Positions 1 through 12,588 are shown, counted from the first letter of the stretch. The stretch: 40,353 nt of DNA from Planctomycetota bacterium (GCA_030836185.1 JAURQH010000086.1:1-40353), one strand, 5' to 3'. The notes: a model not told the origin generated them from the letters alone. A program made the numbers and translations.

Positions 1-129
1 AAAGTGGAACGCACCTTCGCCTGGTTGAAGTATCTGCGGCGATTGGGGATGCGTTGGGAGTATCATGCTTTTTTGTTTGAAGGGTTCTGGCAACTCGGCT
101 GCGTGTTCACTATTCTCAAAGGGTTATAG
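1..129 (+). CDS. IS5-like DDE transposase, C-terminal 42 residues (partial)
   Basis: Frame 1 is open from the first base to the TAG at 127-129. The peptide starts with KVERTFAWL and continues with LRRLGMRWEY. The VERTFAWL...RRL block is the conserved C-terminal motif around the catalytic Glu of IS5-type DDE transposases. The rest of the gene is cut off by the window edge, so it cannot be judged whether the element is active. Confidence 0.75.
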   Translation, partial: KVERTFAWLKYLRRLGMRWEYHAFLFEGFWQLGCVFTILKGL

Positions 130-139
130 GACAAGCTCT
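1..139 (+). mobile_element. Right end of an IS5-like insertion sequence (partial)
   Basis: The window opens inside a transposase and the element seems to end near 139. The sequence at about 121-138, which contains the transposase stop, looks like the terminal inverted repeat of an IS5-family element (a GGTTATAGGACAAGCTC-type end). The other end lies outside the window, so the inverted repeat and target duplication cannot be confirmed. The insertion sits about 50 bases beyond the stop codon of the exported protein gene at 188-1372. Confidence 0.55.
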
Positions 140-187
140 ACAATATCAACGTGCATTGATGCGATCAAGAGCGATGTGACGTCTCTG

Positions 188-1372
188 TCAAAATCGAACG
201 CCACCACCCAGATAGAAGACACTCTCTGGCTCGAAACTCCCGATTCCGAATTGTTCAAGTTCGACTTCACGGTTGAGGCTGATTCCGGCTTCCAGGTAAG
301 CGACATCACTGGTCACAGGTTGCCCACCCGGTTTTCTGGCTCCTGCCGGCAGAAACTCTACTCCGACTGCAAGCCGATAGGCGCGGTAAGTAATCTCATC
401 TTCTAAACCGCCAGGAGGAAGTCCGACTGCCCAAGTCCCACCTCCAAGTTCCGCACCAAGATACATCCAATGTTCACGATCACCGTTTGAGGCAATCGGC
501 CAGCTCATGCGAGGACGAGGAAATGTGAGATCCACTTTGAAATGTTCGTGAGGCCACCAGATCAATCCGATGGCAGGCAAAATGGGAATGTCGCTCCGTC
601 CCGTTGCGACGGCACCAAAGATCCATTGTTGCATGGGCGAGACCGCATAGATGGCCAAGGCAGTTCCGCGGAACTGCCACATGTCGCTCGATGTGTTTTC
701 AAAATCTGTGGCGATACCCGGCGTGAAACTAAACATCCACGTCCAGCGTTGATTGACGGGTTTGATCCAGTTGATGCCGACGGAGAAGTTAAAGAACTCA
801 CCCAACCCGATCCCTTTCAGATCGGTCATCCCAAAATTAAAGCTGACCATCGGAGGTGTTCCACCAAACAACGGCGGTCCTGCGGCTGTTTTAAAGCCTC
901 CCCAAATTTCTGTGACTCCGAAGCCATTGTCGGTTGGTTCCCAACGTGCATCGAGAGCAACACTCAACATTGAACCTCGCGGTGGTCGGCCGGTCGGAGC
1001 AGGAATTTCTGGGGGAAGTTCGTTGGGTAAGAGATCGAGCGTGGAATACCCGGCGTCCTGTAATTCTGGTTCATACGTGGGATGATATCCTTGATCAAAA
1101 GTAGCCCCCGCTGGCTGTTGACTTCTGGTCTGATTCAAAAAGGGATCGTTGTAACGACCGCTTTGACCGTTCGGATATTGTGACTCGGTAGAGTAAGAGG
1201 TCGAACCCCGGTTCAAGGTCATCCAAGAAAGATTATCTTCTGAAGGAGCATGATAGGTTGTCTGCCCGGGCTGCACTACTGCATTCGGCGGAGGAGACCA
1301 ACCTTGTGCAAAAAGCGCATCCGGCAAGGCGCATGACAAGGCAATCAGAACTGCGAGTGTGGAATTTTTCAT
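188..1372 (-). CDS. Exported beta-barrel-like protein of unknown function
   Basis: This 394-residue protein starts with a clear signal peptide (MKNSTLAVLIALSCALPDALFAQ) and so is exported. Residues about 25-130 are a low-complexity Pro/Gln/Ser/Gly-rich linker. The rest has alternating hydrophobic and aromatic stretches and ends in FYLGGGVRF, an aromatic C-terminal residue as in outer-membrane beta-barrels. It resembles the DUF6268-type planctomycete proteins, but that assignment is from memory. It is transcribed alone, ends 49 bases from the IS5 end and is followed upstream by a gene-free stretch. Function unknown; an outer-membrane location is an inference. Confidence 0.7.
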   Translation of the reverse strand: MKNSTLAVLIALSCALPDALFAQGWSPPPNAVVQPGQTTYHAPSEDNLSWMTLNRGSTSYSTESQYPNGQSGRYNDPFLNQTRSQQPAGATFDQGYHPTYEPELQDAGYSTLDLLPNELPPEIPAPTGRPPRGSMLSVALDARWEPTDNGFGVTEIWGGFKTAAGPPLFGGTPPMVSFNFGMTDLKGIGLGEFFNFSVGINWIKPVNQRWTWMFSFTPGIATDFENTSSDMWQFRGTALAIYAVSPMQQWIFGAVATGRSDIPILPAIGLIWWPHEHFKVDLTFPRPRMSWPIASNGDREHWMYLGAELGGGTWAVGLPPGGLEDEITYRAYRLAVGVEFLPAGARKPGGQPVTSDVAYLEAGISLNREVELEQFGIGSFEPESVFYLGGGVRF

Positions 1373-1695
1373 CGATAGCCCCGGATGGGGAGAGAGGTGG
1401 GAAACAGGAAGGGAATGGAGTTATATGATATCTGTCTACCCCGAGCAACTGGAAATTTCAGGCCTAGGATCAAGGCAAAATCTCTAATCAGGCCAGAATT
1501 CAGCCCTGAAATTGTGAGGTTCCCAGCTTGCCCACATAGGTTGACAAGAATTCACCATTACTTTTCGTCGTGCACAGATCACAATTTCACGACCGATTTC
1601 CCAAGCGTAGACACATTCCCGCTTTTCGGCGACAAATATCCCTGTTAGACTGATCCCGCAAGCGAGTTCGGGTGTCTTCTCCATGAACACTGCAC
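1373..1695. other. Intergenic stretch between exported protein gene and tRNA-Arg
   Basis: This 323-base stretch separates the leftward gene from the rightward tRNA and should hold the promoters of both. A TTGACA lies at 1541-1546, but no good -10 box follows at normal spacing. I see no coding sequence or repeat here. Confidence 0.4.
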
Positions 1696-1769
<74 letters not shown>

Positions 1770-1789
1770 TTTGTTTTTCAGCAGGCTGT

Positions 1790-2074
1790 TTAGTGCTTGT
1801 AGATCTTGTGTTGTGGTCGTCCAGACAGAATTTGCTCTTTGCCCCACGTCGTGACCGCGCGGAACGCATCGCTATGGATGAAGTCGGTGAAGGCTTGCTC
1901 GTCCGACCATTCGCTCGTGATCAGGTACGAGGCGTCGTCGGCAACGTCTTTCCACAATGTTGAATTGCTATGGCCATCAGCCGCTTCTAAGGCGTCAATC
2001 ACCGCCGCGAATTTCTCCTCAAAGTCCTGCTGCTTTCCTTCAATGACGTGGTAGTTCATGCCGACAGTGATCAT
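1790..2074 (-). CDS. ABM-domain (antibiotic biosynthesis monooxygenase-like) small protein
   Basis: The 94-residue protein matches the ABM ferredoxin-like fold: an N-terminal MITVGMNYHVIEGK strand, the helix with FEEKFAAVIDAL, and the YLITSEWSDEQAFTDFIHS block typical of the family. Members include haem-degrading and quinol monooxygenases and many uncharacterised small proteins. The haem-ligand pattern of IsdG is not evident, so the substrate is unknown. It ends 20 bases from the tRNA on the opposite strand and is divergent from the kinase gene. Likely cytoplasmic, as no signal peptide is seen. Confidence 0.85.
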   Translation of the reverse strand: MITVGMNYHVIEGKQQDFEEKFAAVIDALEAADGHSNSTLWKDVADDASYLITSEWSDEQAFTDFIHSDAFRAVTTWGKEQILSGRPQHKIYKH

Positions 2075-2357
2075 TCTGGCTGCTTTCTTTTATTTGAATT
2101 GCCACATGTATGCGGCACTTAGCGGGGTATTCGTAGCCTACGGCCACAAACGTCTCAGAACATTGTAGGCTCGCGAATTCTCTTGTGAAGTCACAAGCGA
2201 AATGAGTTGTTGTATGAGGATTCAGCCCAATTGCACCTGCATATTCCTACGTCTCTGTTTGGTCGGGAGATTTTGGCTTTACGACATCCCCGGAAACTTA
2301 TAGCGGCCAAACTGAAATTCTGAAGAAAACAGACTTCGTAATCGATACAATGCCGAC

Positions 2358-5147
2358 ATGAATCAGTGCGGCTCCTGTTCGACCGAAAATCTCGACTCTG
2401 CGCATTTTTGCTCCGCTTGCGGCAAGGCATTGAGACCTGAATATGCGCCGACAGAAATCCCCGCTGATAACAATCAAGATTCCTCTCAGCACAGTTCACC
2501 AATCCCTGAACACGGACGGTTTCTTCCGGGTGCTGTGATTGCCAGCCGATATCGAATAGTTTCGCTTGTCGGTAAAGGAGGCATGGGGGAAGTTTATCGG
2601 GCCGATGACCTGAAACTGGGGAATTCCGTTGCCCTGAAATTTCTGCCGCCCGATCTGGCCGAGAATCCCCAACGTCTGGAATATTTTCATTCCGAAGTTC
2701 GTCTGACCCGTCAAATCAGCCATCCGAATGTTTGCCGCGTTTACGACATCGGCGAGTCGAACGGGCAACAATTTTTGTCGATGGAATACATCGACGGGGA
2801 AGATCTGGGCGTCCTCCTCCGGCGGATTGGCAAACTTCCGCCCGATAAAGGTGTTCAGATTGCGCAGCAGCTTTGCTCTGGGTTGGCTGCCGCTCACAAC
2901 ACAGGAGTTCTGCATCGCGATCTTAAACCTGCCAACATCATGCTGGACGGTCGAGGTCAAGTTCGCATCACAGATTTCGGTCTTGCAAAACTGGCGTCGG
3001 AAAACACCGAAGGAGAAATTGCCGGAACTCCGGCGTACATGGCCCCCGAGCAGTTAAAGTTTGGGCAGGCCACAATTCAAAGTGATCTTTATGCTCTCGG
3101 TCTGATTCTTCATGAAGTCTTTACAGGAGAGCCTGTCTACAAATCGGGAAGTATCCCTCAACTGATTCAGGCGAAAGACGAGTCGACGCTGTCGCGAACT
3201 CTCCAACTCCCCGAATGGGTCGACTCTTCAATCACTCGAGCCATCGCCCGTTGTCTGGAAACCGATCCTCGGGAACGACCAGTCTCTGCAATGGCTGTCG
3301 CGTCGGCATTGCCGGGTGGAGACCCCTTGATGGCCGCACTAGCTGCAGGAGAAACTCCTTCTCCGCAGATGGTGGCAGCGGCGGGAGGCGACAAGCACCT
3401 GAAGTTATCGGCAGGTGTGTTTCAATTGGTAATCATGGTGATGCTGCTGATCGGAATCTCGGTGGTGGACAGTGTCGGAGCGCTCCATCAACTGTTCCAG
3501 CACGAAGACATTGAACAACCGACAATTGAAAATCATGGGGATATTGCACCCTTTTCGCTGGCGGGAAAAGTTTCCGCCAGTATTCAGAAAATCAAACATC
3601 CCTCCGCGGAAGACGCCTCAGGCTGGCACACACCTCCTCGAAAATCGGTCTATGGATTCCAAATCACAGGCGGACCTTCTGCCATGATTGAAGAGGACGA
3701 GAAAGAATCTTCCATAGACGCGCAGACCTCCCTGGCCACCGTCAGCACTCAGCGGAAGCTGGAAATGTGGTATCGCGAGCCCGCCAACAACCCCCTCACT
3801 CCTACTGACTTCGATCTCGGAATCGGGAAATATGCCGTTACCTCGATGTCCCCTTCCATCTTTGTGAAAGGAGACATCACAGCCCGGGCAACTCTGAACG
3901 GCCACCTGACGGAACTGCTCATCAATCCGTCTGGAGCGTCACCACCGTCTGCAATCGATCTCAAGCAGATCGAAACCATTCATCAACTGCTGTTGACCGC
4001 CAGCGATGTTGATCCCGACGAAAATTCTTATCAACAACTTGAAGCTCAAGACTTTCCCGTCAATTCCGACCCGCCACTCGATTGCCACCATGTCGATGTC
4101 TACGTCTCTTCGCAAACACCGCAGCAGGCGATCATCGAAGGTTATCGAAACAACAATCTGGTCTATTTTCACCACGGCCCTCTCCGTGAAAACGTAATCG
4201 CGAGACGGAAATTCAACCTTCCCTCGATCGAACCATTATCGATCCCCGGCGTGACCCGCCAGGCACATCGTTCTGGACGAGCGTTGGTCTTCCTCGTCAC
4301 CTTATTTTTAGGATTCCGTAATATCCGAAATGGACGCGCCGATTTTCGGGGAGCGTTCTATTTCGCGATGATTGTCACGATACTAGCGACTCTCACTTGG
4401 GCGATTGGATTACGTCATTACTTCGATTATCGCCGCGAAATTTTGATGCTTCAGGAATACCTCTGGAATGTCGGCGGCAACCTCTTTCGAGAATGGTTGT
4501 ATTATATCGCATTAGAGCCTTACATACGGCGATATTGGCCGCAAATGCTGATCGGCTGGTCGCGAGCCATGGAACGACGCTGGTTTGATCCATTATTGGG
4601 CCGTGAGATTTTGATGGGAATGCTGATTGGAGTTCTGGGAGCCTTCTCAATCAAACTGATTGATTCTCTGTTCTTGACACCCGATACCGCTTGGTCTCTC
4701 CAATGGTTCTCAGCCAATTCATCTAACGAGCTTGTGGAATTACAGGTTTCGCAATTCTGGAGAGGTTTCACTTGGGCGATCTGGTATCTGGCGCAGTTGG
4801 CCATCTTTCGTATGCTACTCGGGAAACCTTGGCTTGCAGTGATCGCCGTCATTCTTGTCGGTGTCATCATGAATCCTGGACTCCTCTGGAACAAACCCGA
4901 ATCGATGATACATTTTACGACCATCGGAATATGGATGCTTTTATTGAATCTATCGATGACCTGTTGGGGGTTCATAGCGGGAATCGCATTTATTTTCAGT
5001 TCTATGAATTTATTAAGTGTCCCGCTCAGCTTCAACTTCATCGAATGGTATCGCCCTGCGACTGTCTCTGTGTTGATCTCGATCCTGAGTTTGACTGCAT
5101 TCGGATTTTATCACGCCATTGGTGGACGCTCTGCTTTTGCAAAATGA
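2358..5147 (+). CDS. Zinc-ribbon Ser/Thr protein kinase with multi-span membrane C-terminus
   Basis: This 929-residue Hanks-type kinase starts with a zinc ribbon (C4-x2-C7 and C18-x2-C21). The catalytic domain spans about 65-330: glycine loop GKGGMGEVY (72-80), ATP lysine K94, HRDLKPAN (catalytic D188), DFG (206-208) and AYMAPEQ. All catalytic residues are intact. A hydrophobic segment follows at about 353-371, then a long soluble region, then several membrane segments from about 640 to the end, such as ALVFLVTLFLGF. It is therefore likely an inner-membrane kinase with the catalytic domain in the cytoplasm. No strong ribosome site precedes ATG 2358. Its TGA overlaps a possible ATG of the following sulfatase (ATGA at 5144-5147), suggesting co-transcription. 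Confidence 0.93.
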   Translation: MNQCGSCSTENLDSAHFCSACGKALRPEYAPTEIPADNNQDSSQHSSPIPEHGRFLPGAVIASRYRIVSLVGKGGMGEVYRADDLKLGNSVALKFLPPDLAENPQRLEYFHSEVRLTRQISHPNVCRVYDIGESNGQQFLSMEYIDGEDLGVLLRRIGKLPPDKGVQIAQQLCSGLAAAHNTGVLHRDLKPANIMLDGRGQVRITDFGLAKLASENTEGEIAGTPAYMAPEQLKFGQATIQSDLYALGLILHEVFTGEPVYKSGSIPQLIQAKDESTLSRTLQLPEWVDSSITRAIARCLETDPRERPVSAMAVASALPGGDPLMAALAAGETPSPQMVAAAGGDKHLKLSAGVFQLVIMVMLLIGISVVDSVGALHQLFQHEDIEQPTIENHGDIAPFSLAGKVSASIQKIKHPSAEDASGWHTPPRKSVYGFQITGGPSAMIEEDEKESSIDAQTSLATVSTQRKLEMWYREPANNPLTPTDFDLGIGKYAVTSMSPSIFVKGDITARATLNGHLTELLINPSGASPPSAIDLKQIETIHQLLLTASDVDPDENSYQQLEAQDFPVNSDPPLDCHHVDVYVSSQTPQQAIIEGYRNNNLVYFHHGPLRENVIARRKFNLPSIEPLSIPGVTRQAHRSGRALVFLVTLFLGFRNIRNGRADFRGAFYFAMIVTILATLTWAIGLRHYFDYRREILMLQEYLWNVGGNLFREWLYYIALEPYIRRYWPQMLIGWSRAMERRWFDPLLGREILMGMLIGVLGAFSIKLIDSLFLTPDTAWSLQWFSANSSNELVELQVSQFWRGFTWAIWYLAQLAIFRMLLGKPWLAVIAVILVGVIMNPGLLWNKPESMIHFTTIGIWMLLLNLSMTCWGFIAGIAFIFSSMNLLSVPLSFNFIEWYRPATVSVLISILSLTAFGFYHAIGGRSAFAK

Positions 5148-5182
5148 AACAAGATCTATTTTCCTTCCTAGGTATACTTCTC

Positions 5183-7108
5183 ATGAACTCGATTCGATTA
5201 TTTCTGTTCTTCCAGATTCTTATCACAGTGATTCCCACCACTGAAGCAATCGAAAAGTCGCCCCCCAACATCGTCTACATCATGTCAGACGAACTCGCTT
5301 ATTATGAGTTGTCTCACATGGGGAATCCGTACCTGCGCACCCCCAACATCGACAAGATGGCCGAGGAAGGAATCCGCTTCACGCAGGCACTTGCTGGCTC
5401 TCCTGTTTGTGCTCCGCTTCGTTGTAACTTGATGACCGGCAAACATGCCGGCCATGCTTCGGTCCGAGCCAATGATGGAGGAACGCCATTACGGGCGGAC
5501 GAACCGACCATCGCCTCGATCCTCAAGCAGAAGGGATACGCCACCGGAGGTTATGGCAAGTGGGGAGCCGGAGGACGCGACTCGACCGGCGTTCCTGAAA
5601 AACATGGTTTCGACGATTTCTTTGGCTATTACGATCAAGTTCACGCACATTCGTTTTATCCTCCTTATCTGATACGCAATAGCAAAGAAGTTCCCTTGAA
5701 AGGCAATGTCGGCGGGCGTCATGGAAAGACTTACTCGCACTATGAAATCATGGACGCGGGCTTGGAGTTCATTCGTGAGAATAAAGACCAGCCCTTCTTT
5801 GCCTACTTCCCGATCACGCCTCCTCACGGCATGTATGACATCCCGGCCAGTGATCCCGCTTGGGAGCAATATGCCAACGACGATTGGATGAGAGATCCCA
5901 ATGTTTCGTCTGAGATCAAAAATTATGCGGCGATGGTCACGATGGTCGATAATAATCTGGGCACAATTCTTCATTTCCTCAAAGAGTTGCAATTAGAAGA
6001 AAATACGATTGTCTTCTTCACTGGCGACAACGGTGGACAAGATCGATTCAAAAGCAAAGAACATCCTCGTGGCTTCTTTGGCCCCAATGTGAATCCCCAA
6101 ACCGGCGTGGAGTTTCGAGGAGGCAAAGGGAACTTATATGAGGGAGGTTTGCGAATTCCGTTTGTCGTTCGCTGGCCGGGAAAAATCAAAGCCGGGCAAG
6201 TGAGCGATCATCTCTTTTATCAACCCGATATTCTGCCAACTCTTGCAGAATTAACAGGAACGAATCCTCCCGATGATATTGATGGCATCTCGATTCTTCC
6301 CACACTTCTGGGTACAGAAGCCGATTGTTGTAAGCCAGTGACTCACGATTACCTGTATTGGGAATTCGGACAACAAACCGCGGTGAGAGTCAATCATTGG
6401 AAAGCCATTCAGCCTCGAAAAGACAAGCCGTGGGAATTATACGACTTGTCGAAAGATGTCAGTGAGACAACCAGCGTGGCTGATCAGCATCCCGAAATGT
6501 TGGCACGCATGAAAAAGTATGCCGAAGAAGCTCATGAGCCTGTCAGTGCTGGAACGTACCTTGACCCCAAACGGACTCTGCATGAAGCCGACCGACGTGC
6601 CAAATGGGGGACTGCAAAAGACCAGCCGACTCCAAAAATCAAAGGGAACGTGAATCAGATTGAAGACAAGAACCTGATCCCTACAAAGCAAATGAAAGTC
6701 ATTTCTTTCAGTAGCGAGAATACCGACAATCGCAAGAACGCCATTTTTGCAATCGACGGCAATCCTCAGACTCTCTGGCATACGCAGTTTTCGGGAACAC
6801 TCGCCAAACATCCTCACGAGTTAGTGATTGATCTCGGCAAACCCTATCATGTCGAGGGCTTTCGCTATCTGGCCCGACAAGATGGCGGTTGGAACGGCAG
6901 TTTTGCCAAGACCGAATTTTACATCAGCGATGAGGCAGACAAGTTTGGTCAGCCGATCCTGACCACAACATTTGGTAAAGACCGCAAGGCTCAGAAAGCC
7001 GACTTGAAAACTCCCACTCGGGGACGTTACGTCAAAGTCAAAGTGCTGTCGGAAGTGAACGGTGGAGCGTGGGGTTCGGCAGCCGAGATCGGCGTGATTG
7101 GAAAGTAA
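5183..7108 (+). CDS. Exported arylsulfatase with C-terminal discoidin-like domain
   Basis: A type I sulfatase that removes sulfate esters, probably from polysaccharides, outside the cytoplasm. From ATG 5183 the protein has 641 residues and a signal peptide (about 1-22). The catalytic motif is C76-A-P-L-R, with Cys that would be matured to formylglycine; GYATGGYGKWGAGG is the second sulfatase signature and FFTGDNGG the C-terminal metal site. The usual second metal Asp after NIVYIM is Glu (SDE). Residues about 500-641 form an F5/8-type carbohydrate-binding-like domain (AIDGNPQTLWHTQF...HELVIDLGK). ATG 5144, which overlaps the kinase stop, is an alternative start; I prefer 5183 because it gives a compact signal peptide. 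The gene is convergent with the SGNH hydrolase gene. Confidence 0.9.
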   Translation: MNSIRLFLFFQILITVIPTTEAIEKSPPNIVYIMSDELAYYELSHMGNPYLRTPNIDKMAEEGIRFTQALAGSPVCAPLRCNLMTGKHAGHASVRANDGGTPLRADEPTIASILKQKGYATGGYGKWGAGGRDSTGVPEKHGFDDFFGYYDQVHAHSFYPPYLIRNSKEVPLKGNVGGRHGKTYSHYEIMDAGLEFIRENKDQPFFAYFPITPPHGMYDIPASDPAWEQYANDDWMRDPNVSSEIKNYAAMVTMVDNNLGTILHFLKELQLEENTIVFFTGDNGGQDRFKSKEHPRGFFGPNVNPQTGVEFRGGKGNLYEGGLRIPFVVRWPGKIKAGQVSDHLFYQPDILPTLAELTGTNPPDDIDGISILPTLLGTEADCCKPVTHDYLYWEFGQQTAVRVNHWKAIQPRKDKPWELYDLSKDVSETTSVADQHPEMLARMKKYAEEAHEPVSAGTYLDPKRTLHEADRRAKWGTAKDQPTPKIKGNVNQIEDKNLIPTKQMKVISFSSENTDNRKNAIFAIDGNPQTLWHTQFSGTLAKHPHELVIDLGKPYHVEGFRYLARQDGGWNGSFAKTEFYISDEADKFGQPILTTTFGKDRKAQKADLKTPTRGRYVKVKVLSEVNGGAWGSAAEIGVIGK

Positions 7109-7140
7109 GTCGAATAATATCTATTGAGCAGAACGATTCG

Positions 7141-7926
7141 TCATCCCCACCGCTGGCTCACCGCTTCAATCCAGTTGCGGGCAATCAGTTCGTGCCCTTG
7201 AGGTAACGGATGCACGCCGTCCCAGATCCAATGTTCTGGAGAAACCTGCTTCGAGGCCGCATCAAAAATGTCCTGGGTCTTGATGTGAACAGCATCGAAC
7301 TCTTTTGCCAACCGTCCAACAACGGGAATCAACCGTTCAACTTGATCGCGCCATTGTTTGAACGCTTCGGGATTTGCCAAACGCCCTGACGCGACGATAA
7401 ACGGATCGAGCAAGACGATTTTCAATTCTGCATTTGCGGCGCGACTGGCGGAGAGAATTTGTCGATAGTCGGCTTCCCAGGTCTTCACATCCACGCCGTC
7501 AAGATTTCGTCCGACATCGTTTACACCAATGAGGATACTCAACAGATCGGGTTTCATTTCAATGGCATCTTTCTGCCAACGCGCCTTAAGGTCGGCCACC
7601 TTATGTCCGCTGATGCCACGATTGTAGACATCGAGTTGTGCTTCCGGCATATCAACGCCAAGTCTCGCAGCAATCAAATAGACATAACTATGTCCGAGGT
7701 AATGATTCCGGTCGCTCTGGTTTCGTCCCCATTTCATATCGGTAATGGAGTCGCCCTGAAAGAGCAGCCGACTTCCCGTGGCCAATTGGGGGAGACGATA
7801 CCGATAGCCTGCCACTCCGGCTCGGTTGCCAGTCGGCTCTCTCACTTCTGCATAAGATTGATGAGCGATCATCGCGGCGCTCGCCGCCATTGAACCCGTT
7901 TTTAAAAATGTACGCCGGTTTTGCAT
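7141..7926 (-). CDS. Tat-exported SGNH/GDSL-type hydrolase
   Basis: A lipase/esterase-like SGNH hydrolase of 261 residues, possibly a carbohydrate esterase. The start at 7926 gives a twin-arginine leader (MQNRRTFLKTGS) and an AGGAAAG ribosome site upstream; the longer TTG start is worse. The four family blocks are present: GDS (S60), G in RGISGHK, N in LIGVNDVGR, and D236-x2-H239 in DGVHPLP. All catalytic residues are intact. It lies between two sulfatase genes, which fits deacetylation of sulfated polysaccharides; the substrate is an inference. Confidence 0.9.
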   Translation of the reverse strand: MQNRRTFLKTGSMAASAAMIAHQSYAEVREPTGNRAGVAGYRYRLPQLATGSRLLFQGDSITDMKWGRNQSDRNHYLGHSYVYLIAARLGVDMPEAQLDVYNRGISGHKVADLKARWQKDAIEMKPDLLSILIGVNDVGRNLDGVDVKTWEADYRQILSASRAANAELKIVLLDPFIVASGRLANPEAFKQWRDQVERLIPVVGRLAKEFDAVHIKTQDIFDAASKQVSPEHWIWDGVHPLPQGHELIARNWIEAVSQRWG

Positions 7927-7976
7927 TACGAACCGCTTTCCTAATTTCAAACGAAGAAACAGCCCATCGTATCATT

Positions 7977-8351
7977 TTACAATTCTACAATTTCATTCTT
8001 AGTACTCTGGATGAAAGAAATCACGTCATCAGTTTCGCATTCAGAAAGATCAAACGCAGCAAGTGTTGATTGGAGATGCTGAATGAAACGGTCCCAATCC
8101 GTGACTGAAATCTGCATTCCAAAATGCGTGAGTTTCATACCGCGTCCGGTGTAATACATTGGACCACCCGAAGAATGAGCGAGAAAATCGATTAAAAGTT
8201 GTTTCTCACGCTCCAAGCCATCGTTTCCTCGATGAGCCCAAAAACGACCGAGTTGCTCATCGGCCACGAGTCGTGGAATCAAATTATTAACGACCGCTGA
8301 AATGGCATCGTAACCGCCAAGACGTTCATAGAGAGACTTTTCAGCATTCAT
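7977..8351 (-). CDS. Truncated haemoglobin (group I-like)
   Basis: The 124-residue protein has the 2-on-2 globin pattern: SLYERLGGYDAI at the A/B helices, the FLAHSSGGP and YTGRGM stretch, and the proximal haem ligand H76 in MKLTHFGMQI. Length is typical for a single-domain trHb. Such proteins bind O2 or NO. It lies 50 bases from the SGNH hydrolase start, in the same direction, and could be co-transcribed with the genes around it, although no functional link is obvious. Confidence 0.93.
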   Translation of the reverse strand: MNAEKSLYERLGGYDAISAVVNNLIPRLVADEQLGRFWAHRGNDGLEREKQLLIDFLAHSSGGPMYYTGRGMKLTHFGMQISVTDWDRFIQHLQSTLAAFDLSECETDDVISFIQSTKNEIVEL

Positions 8352-8424
8352 TTCAATGTACCTATTTCTGAAGTATTTCTAATGACATGATCATTCGTTT
8401 TGCCACACTTAAGTTTCATGCGTC

Positions 8425-10704
<2,280 letters not shown>

Positions 10705-10966
10705 CGAGAGATTTCTTTATTTCAGGATCGTGTCAATTGTCACTCATCTGCTTTCTCAATGCCACGATTCCGTTTTTGGAAATGATCATCACCCCAAGTG
10801 AATGCAACTATTTCTTCAACCGAATACAAACTGGCAAGACCACAAGAGAGCAAATCACGACAATGCTTACGATGAATTTTCGTCGTTGTATATTTGTTTG
10901 GTCGGGCGGTTGTTTTGAGTAGGGAAGATATATGGGGTGCCGAACATAGTTTCCCTTTCCCTTCTC

Positions 10967-12445
10967 CTAACGAAATGACTCGCCTTCAATCAGAAGGTCT
11001 TTGCGGGGGTTAAGTTTTGGTTCTGGATCGGCGAACGACTTTGGTGCCAACTTGGCGAGTTCGGCTTTGACCGATGCGTATTTCTTATCAGAAGCGAGAT
11101 TGCTCCACTCATGAGGGTCTTCGCGCAGGTCATAGAGTTCCTCGCCGTCTTCGCCGTAGCGTATGTATCGCCAATCACGATGGATGATGGCATACTCACC
11201 GGGAGTGAGATAGGGAAGATACACATGGCGATCCGTCGCCGTGGAGGGATTCTTCAAAGTGGAAGCGAGTGATACACCTTCGAGTTCTTGTTGCGGTTTG
11301 GGCAGTCCACATAGTTCCGCAAGAGTGGGGTACATATCGATGAGACTTGCCGTGACGTCGGTTTTGGCACCTTCAGAGACTCCGGGACCAGCCCAGATGA
11401 ACGGCACATTCGGAGTTCGTTCCCATAATGTGTGTTTGCCCCAATTCCCTTTTTCACCGTGGTGATAGCCGTGATCGCTCCAGAACACGACGATGGTATT
11501 GTCCGCGTAAGGGCTTGATTCAAGTGCATCCAGGACACGCCCCATCATAGCATCTGCATAACTGATGCACGCGAGGTAGCCGTGGATTGCATCTTCCACA
11601 GCATCCATTTCGACAAGTTTATCATGATGCTGACGTTTCCGGTTCTCTTTTTGTCTGCGGATTTTTGGGGGAAGATCTGCGAGATCATCCTCTTTATATG
11701 GGGGGAGTTCGATTTTTGCGGGATCGTACAAATCAAAATATTTCTGCGGGCAGTAATTCGGGTAATGTGGGGCGTAGATTCCGCAGGCGAGAAAGAACGG
11801 TTTGTCGTGCTTCTTGTTGAGTTGATCGACGGCCCAGTTGATTCGAATGGTATCGGCCATCTCTTCTTCTTTTTCATTCGGGATCGTTCCCCACTCCAGA
11901 AAAAGCCCCCCTGTGACTTCTTTTCCTTTGTTATAAATACTGGCTGGGAAAGGGTTCGGAAAGGGGGTCTCTTCACTCCACGACTCCAGAGCCCACCCAC
12001 CTTCCTTTTGAAACTGGTTGCGCAGAAAGAACTCGTTCCAGCCGCGTTGATCGATCGCTCCTGCCGGGTGATGGAAAAGTTTACCCGCGCCGAGTGTTGT
12101 GTAACCTGCTTTAGAGAAACTCATTTGCAGAGCTTCAATCTCTGGATGATGGACGAAATAGTTGGGAATTGAGTAACATCCTGTCGTTGAAGCGAACTGA
12201 CCTGAAAAAATCGCGGCACGACTGGGAGCACAAAAAACACCCGCGGTGTGTGCGTTGGTGAAGTTGACACCTCGTGCGGCCAAGCGGTCGAGATTGGGGG
12301 TGATGGCCCTTGGCGTCGCGCCGAGAGAGCCAACCCAGTCGTTCATGTCGTCGACAGCCAAAAATAACACATTGGGTTTGGATTCTGCACGTGAGACACT
12401 TTGGCCGAGAATCAGGAATATTATCAGGAAATTAAGGAGTCTCAT
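10967..12445 (-). CDS. Exported sulfatase, iduronate-2-sulfatase-like
   Basis: The 492-residue protein has a signal peptide (about 1-20) and a whole type I sulfatase domain. The first metal motif is [12 protein letters not shown], the catalytic motif C72[10 protein letters not shown], and the C-terminal [20 protein letters not shown] is characteristic of the iduronate-2-sulfatase group. Cys to formylglycine maturation needs a separate enzyme that is not in the window. It probably desulfates 2-O-sulfated uronic acids or similar sugars, which is an inference from family. It ends in TAG and lies 262 bases upstream of the fused sulfatase gene in the same direction. Confidence 0.92.
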   Translation of the reverse strand: MRLLNFLIIFLILGQSVSRAESKPNVLFLAVDDMNDWVGSLGATPRAITPNLDRLAARGVNFTNAHTAGVFCAPSRAAIFSGQFASTTGCYSIPNYFVHHPEIEALQMSFSKAGYTTLGAGKLFHHPAGAIDQRGWNEFFLRNQFQKEGGWALESWSEETPFPNPFPASIYNKGKEVTGGLFLEWGTIPNEKEEEMADTIRINWAVDQLNKKHDKPFFLACGIYAPHYPNYCPQKYFDLYDPAKIELPPYKEDDLADLPPKIRRQKENRKRQHHDKLVEMDAVEDAIHGYLACISYADAMMGRVLDALESSPYADNTIVVFWSDHGYHHGEKGNWGKHTLWERTPNVPFIWAGPGVSEGAKTDVTASLIDMYPTLAELCGLPKPQQELEGVSLASTLKNPSTATDRHVYLPYLTPGEYAIIHRDWRYIRYGEDGEELYDLREDPHEWSNLASDKKYASVKAELAKLAPKSFADPEPKLNPRKDLLIEGESFR

Positions 12446-12588
12446 AGGTCGTTCTTTTCGTCGCGTCTGTTGTGAAAAGGACTGTTGTATCTGCTAAATT
12501 TGATCTGGCAGAATCTGTTTCAGTGACCTGAATGAAGGAACGTCTCTTTGAGAATTGCTCATCATGGGCATATAGAAGATACCCGTTC

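Noticed and set aside
2134-2171. AGCCTAC...GTAGGCT inverted repeat as a REP unit
   Set aside because: It lacks the GGGAC/GTCCC core and is in the reverse order from real units.
4772-5182. Longer start for the sulfatase at 4772
   Set aside because: It would lie in the kinase gene in another frame, and the sulfatase signal peptide starts at 5183 or at most 5144.
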